From Nonomuraea sp. PA05 (lineage in GTDB: Bacteria > Actinomycetota > Actinomycetes > Streptosporangiales > Streptosporangiaceae): a stretch of 64,000 nucleotides of DNA. Where the stretch lies: positions 1-64,000 of the forward strand of contig NZ_VSEY01000010.1 of the NCBI RefSeq assembly GCF_008086045.1, in the 5' to 3' direction. Below the pieces are notes generated by a model. The model saw only the letters and a program-made list of their open reading frames with translations, made no database searches and had not been told where the DNA came from. Both the position numbers and the translations under genes were made by a program. Every line of letters starts with the position of its first letter. Positions within the stretch are counted from its first letter, which is position 1. This document shows positions 24,545 through 31,211 of this stretch, in pieces.

Positions 24545-24574
24545 GGGGACACATGTCATCCGATGAATGTCCCC
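24545..24574. promoter_or_regulatory. Nested inverted repeat upstream of the FAH-family gene
   Basis: Outer arms GGGGACA (24545-24551) and TGTCCCC (24568-24574) enclose an inner exact dyad TCATC-C-GATGA (24556-24566). It lies 26-55 bases before the FAH gene start and next to a minus-strand TTGATC box, an arrangement expected for a repressor operator. The regulator could be the operon's LysR protein or a GntR/IclR-type protein elsewhere. Confidence 0.45.
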
Positions 24575-24616
24575 TATGGGATCAACTTAGTAGTTCGCCG
24601 GGATGATCGGGAGGGC

Positions 24617-26284
24617 TCAGACGACCTCGAAATCGGCCATCATCGCCATGTCCTCGTGTTCGAGGTTGTGGCAGTGCAGCATGTAGCGGCCACGGTAGCC
24701 GTCGAAGCGGGCCAGCACGTCCACCACCTCGTACGGGCGCACGTCCACGGTGTCCTTCCAGCCCGCGTCCGTGGCGTCCGACCGCCTGCCGTTCCTGGCC
24801 AGCACCTGGAAGTGGGCCAGGTGCACGTGCACGGGGTGGTGGAAGTCGCTGGTCAGCCGCCAGACCTCGGCGGTGCCCAGGCGCGGGCTCGCCAGTGGGA
24901 CGCCCGGCCGGTAGCGGTGGCCGTTGATGGTCCACGAGTCGTTCGTCCTGCGGAAGTCGAACGTGCGGGTGGTGACGGGGCGGGGGCTGCGGGGCGGGCG
25001 GGACAGGGTGGCGGGGACGGCGGTGTCGTCGCGTTCCCGCCTGGTGACGACGAAGCGCATGACCTTTCCCTGCGGGCCGCCGGACAGGGTGTTGAGCAGG
25101 GTGACGTGGGTGCCGGGCGGGTAGACGGAGAAGTCCACCACGACGTCGTGGCGCTCGCCGGGGGCCAGGGTGATCGTGTCGTGGTCGACGGGGGCGGCCA
25201 GGAGGCCGGAGTCGCTGCCGATCTGGGTGAAGCGGGCCCTCGGGGAGAGGGCGAGGCGGTATCTGCGGGCGTTGGAGGCGTTCACCAGGCGCAGGCGGTG
25301 CCGCGCGGCCGTCACCTCGGCCACCGGCCAGGGGGCGCCGTTGACCAGGATCACGTCGCCCTCGACGCCCTCCAGGTAGTCGGGGTCGAGGGCGTGCGTG
25401 CCGTCGTCCAGCCCGTGCCCGCCCGCGCCGTGCCCGCCCGCACCATGCCCGCCCGCACCATGCCCGCCCGCACCATGCCCGCCCGCACCATGCCCGCCCG
25501 CGCTGTGTGCGGTGTGTGGATATCGGAAGGAGCCGTCCTTCTCGAACGACCGGTCACAGATCATCAACGCCAACTCCCGCTCCCCCCGTGGCAGCGGCAG
25601 CGCGTCCTCCTCCTCGTCCCGCACCAGCACCATCCCCGCCAGCCCCCGCCACACCTGCGGCGCCGTGAAGTCCATCCGGTGATCGTGGTACCAGAGCGTG
25701 GCCGCCCGTTGCTCCACCGGATAGCGATAGTCCTTGACCACCTGGTGCAGCACCTCCCCCGGATGCCCGTGCGCCGAGGAGTACCCGGCGGGGACGACGA
25801 GGTCGGTCGGGTAGCCGTCCGAGTCGGGCGGGGTGACGCCCCCGTGCAGGTGGGTGGAGGTCGGCACGGGCAGCTCGTTGCGCACCCCGATCACGGCGGG
25901 GCTGCCGCGCCGCAGCTCGAACGTGGGCCCGGGGAAGGTGCCGCCGTACCCCCACACCTCGGTGCGCAGCCCGGGAAGGATCTCCACGGCCGCCACCCGC
26001 TGCGTCACCTCGTACCGGCCCGGGCTCACCGGCCGCGCCACCTCGGGGATGGGCAGCGGCACGGTGAACGGCTCGGGCAGGCGCGCCGTGCTCGCCAGCA
26101 GCTCGCCCGCCGTCTCCCGCCCGCCACCGCATCCGGAGGCGGCCAGCGCGGCCCCGCCCAGCACGCCGAGGAACGCCCGCCGCGAGACACCTCCCGCTCC
26201 ACGGTTCACGCCGCGCCCGCCGCCGCGCCCGCCACCACGCATGCCGCCGCGCCCGCCGCCACGCATGCCGTACCCGCCGCTCAT
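24617..26284 (-). CDS. Tat-exported multicopper oxidase (CotA/bilirubin-oxidase type)
   Basis: 555 residues. A Gly/Arg/Met-rich start leads into a twin-arginine signal (SRRAFLG) with a possible lipobox (ASGC). All copper sites are visible: STHLHGG and LWYHDH, then HPVHVHLAHFQV and the C-terminal HCHNLEHEDMAMM containing the type 1 and trinuclear ligands. A His-rich insert of seven GAGGH-like repeats lies at about residues 260-290, before the second cupredoxin domain. Such enzymes oxidise phenols, Mn(II), Cu(I) or bilirubin with reduction of O2 to water. ATG 26284 overlaps the stop of the preceding membrane-protein gene (ATGA). Confidence 0.9.
   Translation of the reverse strand: MSGGYGMRGGGRGGMRGGGRGGGRGVNRGAGGVSRRAFLGVLGGAALAASGCGGGRETAGELLASTARLPEPFTVPLPIPEVARPVSPGRYEVTQRVAAVEILPGLRTEVWGYGGTFPGPTFELRRGSPAVIGVRNELPVPTSTHLHGGVTPPDSDGYPTDLVVPAGYSSAHGHPGEVLHQVVKDYRYPVEQRAATLWYHDHRMDFTAPQVWRGLAGMVLVRDEEEDALPLPRGERELALMICDRSFEKDGSFRYPHTAHSAGGHGAGGHGAGGHGAGGHGAGGHGAGGHGLDDGTHALDPDYLEGVEGDVILVNGAPWPVAEVTAARHRLRLVNASNARRYRLALSPRARFTQIGSDSGLLAAPVDHDTITLAPGERHDVVVDFSVYPPGTHVTLLNTLSGGPQGKVMRFVVTRRERDDTAVPATLSRPPRSPRPVTTRTFDFRRTNDSWTINGHRYRPGVPLASPRLGTAEVWRLTSDFHHPVHVHLAHFQVLARNGRRSDATDAGWKDTVDVRPYEVVDVLARFDGYRGRYMLHCHNLEHEDMAMMADFEVV
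25426..25500 (-). repeat. 15-bp tandem repeat in the multicopper oxidase gene
   Basis: Five 15-bp units from 25426; the last four (25441-25500) are identical. They encode GAGGH pentapeptides, giving evenly spaced histidines. Confidence 0.9.
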
Positions 26285-26700
26285 GCCGCACCAGCCGTCA
26301 CGCCGGCCCGGCGGAAGGCCAGCCACGTCCACGCCGTGAAGACCGCCGACAGCCCGAAGATCGCCATCCCGAGCGGGAAGTGCCCCGCGATGACCCGGTC
26401 CTGGCCCAGCATCACCTGCACGGTCTCCAGCACCACCAGCCCCAGCCCCGCCACCGCCGGCCACCACGCTCCCCTCCCTGGCCGCCACAGCAGCACGGAG
26501 GCGAGAAGCTGCAGGTACAGGACGCTGTGGGTGACGCCGCCGTTGTTGCGGTGCCAGGTCAGCAGGTCGACGTCGCCGGTGACGAACAGCCCGGCCAGCG
26601 CGGCCTGCGCGAGCACGCCCGCCAGGTGGGCGGTGGCCGTCACCCGCAGCGACCAGACGATCCAGCGACGCGGCGCCGGTGTGGAGTTCGAGGAGGTCAT
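26281..26700 (-). CDS. Small integral membrane protein, partner of the multicopper oxidase
   Basis: 139 residues with four hydrophobic helices (AHLAGVLAQAALAGLFV, VLYLQLLASVLLW, PAVAGLGLVVLETVQVML, PLGMAIFGLSAVFTAWTWLAF). I do not recognise a named family; the pattern is of a small heme- or quinone-free membrane protein common beside actinobacterial copper oxidases. ATG 26700 (the sixth-most plausible of upstream starts is excluded because it lies in the divergent promoter) follows AAGGAG by ten bases. Stop overlaps the oxidase ATG by four bases, so the two are translated together. Confidence 0.7.
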   Translation of the reverse strand: MTSSNSTPAPRRWIVWSLRVTATAHLAGVLAQAALAGLFVTGDVDLLTWHRNNGGVTHSVLYLQLLASVLLWRPGRGAWWPAVAGLGLVVLETVQVMLGQDRVIAGHFPLGMAIFGLSAVFTAWTWLAFRRAGVTAGAA

Positions 26701-26770
26701 GCCGGAAATGCTCCTTCGGCGCCCCTTCCGGTCACATCCCGCACGGGACGGCACCGCGCCGTACTCCCTG

Positions 26771-26809
26771 GGGCGTACGCGGCCCGAAGGGGGCCGGAAA
26801 CGTACGCCC
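26771..26809. promoter_or_regulatory. Inverted repeat in the oxidase/two-component divergent promoter
   Basis: GGGCGTACG (26771-26779) and CGTACGCCC (26801-26809) are exact reverse complements separated by 21 bases; a smaller GGCCC/GGGCC stem sits inside. It lies between divergent starts at 26700 and 26847. It may be a paired site for the adjacent NarL-type response regulator. Confidence 0.45.
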
Positions 26810-26846
26810 TCGGGATGACGTCCGATAGGAGGGCGATCGCTACCTT

Positions 26847-28001
26847 ATGGGCATGGAAAGCCGCAGAACGGACGTGCTCATCGCGGTGGGCAGCCTGGTC
26901 GCGATCGTGCCCGCCACGTACGCGAACCTGTCGTGGACGGGGCCCTACGAGCGCCCCCTCGACCCCGCGGGCCTGGTGCTGATCACGATCGCGGCCCTGT
27001 CGCTCGTCTTCCGCCGGTCGGCCCCGCTGGCCGCCGGGATCGTCGCGGCGGCCTGCGGCGTCGTGTACTACGCCGCCCACTACCCCGGCGTGTTCGCCGC
27101 CGCGCCGGCGCTGGCCTCCATCTACACGCTGGCCGTGCTGGGGCGGCGCGCGGATGCGATCTGGCTGGCGATCGGGCTGGCCGTGCCGGTGTACGGGCTG
27201 ATGGCGCTGTCGTCCGAGGACCCGGGGGCGGGCAACTGGATGGCGCTGCTGAGCGGCTGGCTGGTGGCCATGGTGGTGATCGGCGAGGTGACCAGGAGCC
27301 GGCGCGCGTACCTGCACGCGGTGGAGCAACGCGCCGAGGCGGAGGCACAGCGGGCGCGGGAGGCTGAGCGGACGCGGGAGGAGGCCGCGTTGCGGCGGGC
27401 CGGCGAGGAGCGGCTGTGGATCGCCCAGGAGCTGCACGACTCACTCACCCACAGCATCTCGGTGGTCAACGTGCAGGCGGCGCTCGCCATGGAGCTGCTG
27501 GACAGGAAGCCCGAGCGGGTCAGGGAGGCACTGGCCGCGATCAAGGAGTCGGGCCACGAGGCGATGGACGAGCTGCGCGCCACCCTGGGCGTCCTGCGGC
27601 AGAGCGAGCCGGAGGGGGCCGAGGCGGGGTTGTCGGGGCTGCCGCGCCTGGTGTCCAGGGCCGAGGGGGCGGGCCTGCGGGTGGCGCACACCGTCTCGGG
27701 CGACCCGTACGCGCTGCCGCCCGAGGTGGACAGGGCCGCGTACCGGATCGCCCAGGAGGCGCTCACCAACGTGCTGCGGCACGCGGGCGCGGCGGCGGTG
27801 ACGGTGGCCGTCGAATACGATCCGTCGAAGGTCGTGCTGCGGGTGGAGAACGACGGCGAGCCGGGCGTGCCCGGGCCGGGGATGGGGTTGATCGGGATGC
27901 GCGAACGCGCGGTGGCCGTCGGCGGCTCCCTCGCGGCGGGCCCCGGCGAGCGCGGCGGCTTCACCGTCCGCGCGGAACTTCCGGCGGGAGCGGCGGCATG
28001 A
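26847..28001 (+). CDS. Sensor histidine kinase, NarL/DesK type
   Basis: 384 residues. The first ~140 residues contain four or five hydrophobic helices. A short coiled coil (ERTREEAALRRAGEERLWIAQ) leads to a HisKA_3 dimerisation domain with the phosphoacceptor in ELHDSLTHSISVV, followed by HATPase_c with EALTNVLRHAGAAAVTV and GMGLIGMRERA. ATG 26847 is taken; a second ATG at 26853 follows TACCTT by six bases and would suit a leaderless transcript. Stop overlaps the response-regulator start by four bases. Stimulus unknown; divergence from a copper oxidase hints at redox or metal stress. Confidence 0.88.
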   Translation: MGMESRRTDVLIAVGSLVAIVPATYANLSWTGPYERPLDPAGLVLITIAALSLVFRRSAPLAAGIVAAACGVVYYAAHYPGVFAAAPALASIYTLAVLGRRADAIWLAIGLAVPVYGLMALSSEDPGAGNWMALLSGWLVAMVVIGEVTRSRRAYLHAVEQRAEAEAQRAREAERTREEAALRRAGEERLWIAQELHDSLTHSISVVNVQAALAMELLDRKPERVREALAAIKESGHEAMDELRATLGVLRQSEPEGAEAGLSGLPRLVSRAEGAGLRVAHTVSGDPYALPPEVDRAAYRIAQEALTNVLRHAGAAAVTVAVEYDPSKVVLRVENDGEPGVPGPGMGLIGMRERAVAVGGSLAAGPGERGGFTVRAELPAGAAA

Positions 28002-28732
28002 GACCGCAACCAACGCCCGGCCGGAGCGGCGGCGTGACGCCCCGACCAGCCAGTGTGACGCCGCGACCCGTCAGGGTGCTGCTGGCCGACGACCAGCCGC
28101 TGATCCGCGCCGGCTTCAAGGCCCTGCTGGAGCTCACCGACGACATCACGGTGGTGGGCGAGGCAGGCGACGGCGCGCAGGCCGTGGAGCTGGCCAAGCG
28201 CCTCCTGCCCGACGTGGCGCTGCTGGACGTCCGCATGCCGCTGCTCGACGGCATCCAGGCCACCCGCAGGATCGGCGCCACCCCCGAGCTGAACGGCGTA
28301 CGCGTGGTGATCCTCACCAACTACGCCCTGGACGAGTACGTCTTCGCCGCGCTCAGGGCGGGCGCCAGCGGCTTCCTGCTCAAGGACATCGAACCGGCCG
28401 ACCTGCTGCAGTCGGTGAGGGTGGCGGCGCGCGGCGACGCGCTGCTGTCGCCGTCGGTGACGCGCCGCCTGATCGAGGAGTACGTCAGCACCCCGCCCCG
28501 CCCCGCCCCTGTCCCCGGGCAGGACCGGCTGACCGGCCGGGAGCGTGAGATCGTCGCCCTGGTCGCCAGGGGCCTGTCGAACGACGAGATCGCCGAGCAT
28601 CTGGTGATCAGCGCGGCCACGGCCAAGACCCACGTGAGCCGGTCGATGATCAAGCTAGGCGTGCGTGACCGGGCCCAGCTCGTGGTCTTCGCGTACGAGT
28701 CGGGCCTGGTGGTGCCCGGCACCGCCGCCTAG
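27998..28732 (+). CDS. Response regulator, NarL/LuxR type
   Basis: 244 residues. After a proline-rich leader the receiver domain starts at VRVLLADDQPLIRAG; Asp77 in ALLDVRMP is the phosphoacceptor and Thr/Lys of ILTN and LLKD complete the site. The C-terminal LuxR helix-turn-helix reads LTGREREIVALVARGLSNDEIAEHLVISAATAKTHVSR. ATG 27998 overlaps the kinase stop; the 24-residue leader may be artefactual, because GTG codons further in would give a typical receiver start. Partner of the upstream kinase. Confidence 0.9.
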   Translation: MRPQPTPGRSGGVTPRPASVTPRPVRVLLADDQPLIRAGFKALLELTDDITVVGEAGDGAQAVELAKRLLPDVALLDVRMPLLDGIQATRRIGATPELNGVRVVILTNYALDEYVFAALRAGASGFLLKDIEPADLLQSVRVAARGDALLSPSVTRRLIEEYVSTPPRPAPVPGQDRLTGREREIVALVARGLSNDEIAEHLVISAATAKTHVSRSMIKLGVRDRAQLVVFAYESGLVVPGTAA

Positions 28733-28833
28733 ATGGCCAGCAGGAACTCGTAGGCGTTCAGCGCCCACACCAGCAGCCACAGGGCGATGGCCGGCAGCCG
28801 ATGCGGCCCCCGCCAGGTTCCTTCAGCAGGCAC
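28729..28833 (-). CDS. Candidate 34-residue membrane peptide
   Basis: Minus-strand frame from GTG 28833 to TAG at 28729-28731, whose stop interlocks with the response-regulator stop on the other strand. The product ends in one clear hydrophobic helix (LPAIALWLLVWALNAYEF). A weak AAGG lies about 14 bases upstream. It may be a genuine small membrane protein or the surviving 3' end of a longer membrane gene. An in-frame stop directly upstream of the GTG limits it to this size. Confidence 0.35.
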   Translation of the reverse strand: MPAEGTWRGPHRLPAIALWLLVWALNAYEFLLAI

Positions 28834-29010
28834 CCGTTATCACGTCACCTTCCCCTGCGTCCGGGAGCACCGCCCGCGCGCCCTTCCGCCGGGCCCAAAG
28901 CTTTTCCCCGAATTCGCCCCTCCAACGCACCCGGTTTATATGCTCAATTGAACAGGACGGCGCCCCTGTTTCCTCCATGGTAAATCGCCTGGGCCGCAAA
29001 AGGAGCATTC

Positions 29011-30249
29011 ATGGACAAAGGATTTCCCGTCCTGTCCGATGCACCGGTCGGCCTCGGCGGCGACGAGCTGGGTTTCGGCCGCTACGTCGATCCCCTCGTC
29101 CAGGTGATCACGGACGAGGCCACCGAGACGCCGTTCACGATCGGCGTGTTCGGCCCCTGGGGCAGCGGCAAGTCGAGCCTGCTGCGCATGATCGACCAGC
29201 GGCTCGCCGAGGAGCATCCGGGCCGCACGGTCAGGGTGCACTTCAACTCGTGGGTCCACCGGGGCGAGCCGCACCTGCTGCTGCCGCTCCTGCACACCTT
29301 GCAGGACACGCTGGAGCAGGACGGACGGCGCCGCCTGCGCGAGGCCGCCGGCCGGATCGGCTACGTGATCGCCCACCTGACCTCCGACACGCTCCTGCGG
29401 CGGGTGTCCGGCGGCGCGGTCACGCTCGACAAGCTCCAGGAGCTGTCCCAGCAGTACGCCGAGCAGCGCGGCAAGGTGCACAGCGAGCTGCGCGGCCTGC
29501 GGCGCACGCTGCAGGAGCAGGCCGACCGCGCCGCCGACGACGGCGCCCGCCTGGTGATCTTCATCGACGACCTCGACCGCTGCCAGCCGCACGAGATCGT
29601 GGACCTGCTGGAGTCGGTGAAGCTGTTCCTCGACCTGCGCCACGTGCTGGTCATTCTGGCGGTCGCCAAGAACGTGGTCGATCAAGGCATAGCCGTGAAA
29701 TATCGGGAATTCGGATTCGACGCCGCCAAAGTCCTGGAAATCGGCGACGAATATCTGGACAAAATGGTCCAGCTTCCGCTGAGCCTCATGCCCATCGACG
29801 CCGGCGGCTATCTCGGCAGCCTCCCCATGCCCAGCGGCTTCGCGGAGCACAGGAGCCTGCTCGGCGAGATCGTCGTACCCAACCCGCGCCGCATCAAGCG
29901 CGTGCTCAACACGCTCGCCGTCACCTGCGCCATGGGCGGCCCAGGCCTGCGTCCCGACGTGGTGATCAGGCTCGTCGTGCTGCGCGTCCAGAGCCCCGAC
30001 CTGTACGACGCCATCGCCGCCCGCCCCCACCTGGCCGCGGCCCTGGAGGACATGTACGCCGGCCGCCTCCCCCTCGACCGCCCCGACCGGCTCATCGAAC
30101 GCTACGGCCAGGCCGAGGCCGAGCCGGTGGCGGCGGCCGTGCGCCGCTTCCACCGCTCGCAGGACTACCTGCGGGGCGTCTTCCGCGGCACGGCGTTCAC
30201 GGAGGTGACGGACGAGCTTCCGCGCTACCTCACCATGCTGGGCCGTTGA
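29011..30249 (+). CDS. KAP-family P-loop NTPase
   Basis: 412 residues. Walker A GPWGSGKSS (Lys54), a long helical region (LQELSQQYAEQRGKVHSELRGLRRTLQEQ) and Walker B LVIFIDDLDRC (~181-191) with the typical KAP DDLDRC sequence, then LPLSLMP and NPRRIKRVLNTL near the C-terminus. Unlike many KAP proteins it lacks transmembrane helices between the two Walker motifs, so it should be soluble. Members include the phage-excluding PifA. AAAGGAGC lies six bases before the ATG. First gene of a three-ATPase operon; the next start is two bases after its stop. Confidence 0.85.
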   Translation: MDKGFPVLSDAPVGLGGDELGFGRYVDPLVQVITDEATETPFTIGVFGPWGSGKSSLLRMIDQRLAEEHPGRTVRVHFNSWVHRGEPHLLLPLLHTLQDTLEQDGRRRLREAAGRIGYVIAHLTSDTLLRRVSGGAVTLDKLQELSQQYAEQRGKVHSELRGLRRTLQEQADRAADDGARLVIFIDDLDRCQPHEIVDLLESVKLFLDLRHVLVILAVAKNVVDQGIAVKYREFGFDAAKVLEIGDEYLDKMVQLPLSLMPIDAGGYLGSLPMPSGFAEHRSLLGEIVVPNPRRIKRVLNTLAVTCAMGGPGLRPDVVIRLVVLRVQSPDLYDAIAARPHLAAALEDMYAGRLPLDRPDRLIERYGQAEAEPVAAAVRRFHRSQDYLRGVFRGTAFTEVTDELPRYLTMLGR

Positions 30250-30251
30250 CG

Positions 30252-31211
30252 ATGCAGGCCGACCCGCTGCGCTACGACCTGTACGGCCTGCACCAGGGCA
30301 ACCCGTACCGCACCGAGCCGCTCGACCCGCTGGGCCGCTCCGGCGATCGCACGCTGATGGTGGACATCGACTGGTTCGTCTCCACCGAGGCGCTGCGGGC
30401 ATACCTGCGGCGGACCGTCGAGGCGGGCGAGTCGGCGTTCGTCGTGGTCAGCGGGCGCGACTACACCGGGCGCACGACGATCGCCAACCACGTACTCGAC
30501 GTGTACCGGCAGGTCCGCGACCTCGAGTCCGACCGGCTGCTGATCAGCCGGATCGACGTCGAGCACCACCACGACTTCGAGTGGGTGAAGAAGGCGATGG
30601 TGGAGCTGCAGACCGAGATCGAGGAGGCCGACCTGTCGCTGTCCCCCGGGCTGACCGCGTCGCTCGACACCATCGAGAGCATCGAGGAGGACGTCTACCA
30701 GAGCCGCTACCGAGGGCTGGCCCGGCGGCTGCGCGGCGAGCTGTGGGGGCAGGACCAGCCGTGCTCGTTCGGGGTGGTGTTCGAGGGGCTGCGGCAGACG
30801 ACGCTGGTCGAGGCGATGCGCAAGGTGTTCAGGAGCAGCCAGTCGATCGCGGTGTTCACGCACGGCGACTACAAGCACGCCAACACGCCGTCCCACGAGG
30901 AGCTGAGCCGCCTCGACGTGCACCTGATCAAGCTGGAGCCGCTGCACGGCGACCAGGTCCGCCACCTGGCCGAGCAGCGGTGGCGGTCGGCCTCCGAGCT
31001 GCCCAGCCCGTTCCCGCCCGACAGCCTGGAGGCGGCCTGGCCTGCGCCGACCCCGATCAAGTCGGTGGTCAGCACGCTGGGGGCGCTGGTGGACATGCGG
31101 CTCGGCTCCGCCGCCTGCCACGGCCCCTGGCCGCAGAACGCCGAGCTGGAGATCCCGCACCGGTTCATGGTGTCCATGATCCGCGTGCTGAAGAAGGTGG
31201 GGGCGCCGTGA
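30252..31211 (+). CDS. AAA-like protein with an altered P-loop
   Basis: 319 residues. A conserved-looking start (YDLYGLHQGNPYRTEPLDPLG) is followed by VVVSGRDYTGRTTIANHVL, which matches a Walker A loop except that Arg74 replaces the lysine; CSFGVVFEGLRQ is in the Walker B position with Glu in place of Asp, and SIAVFTHGD resembles sensor 1. No known family name. It probably binds partners or nucleotide weakly rather than hydrolysing ATP. Two bases follow the KAP stop and its own stop overlaps the next GTG (GTGA), so production is stoichiometric with both neighbours. Confidence 0.65.
   Translation: MQADPLRYDLYGLHQGNPYRTEPLDPLGRSGDRTLMVDIDWFVSTEALRAYLRRTVEAGESAFVVVSGRDYTGRTTIANHVLDVYRQVRDLESDRLLISRIDVEHHHDFEWVKKAMVELQTEIEEADLSLSPGLTASLDTIESIEEDVYQSRYRGLARRLRGELWGQDQPCSFGVVFEGLRQTTLVEAMRKVFRSSQSIAVFTHGDYKHANTPSHEELSRLDVHLIKLEPLHGDQVRHLAEQRWRSASELPSPFPPDSLEAAWPAPTPIKSVVSTLGALVDMRLGSAACHGPWPQNAELEIPHRFMVSMIRVLKKVGAP

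Noticed and set aside
30581..31207. Upstream extension of the large WD40 fusion protein
   Set aside because: The extra residues are low-complexity and overlap gene 2; GTG 31208 with GTGA overlap is the natural start.
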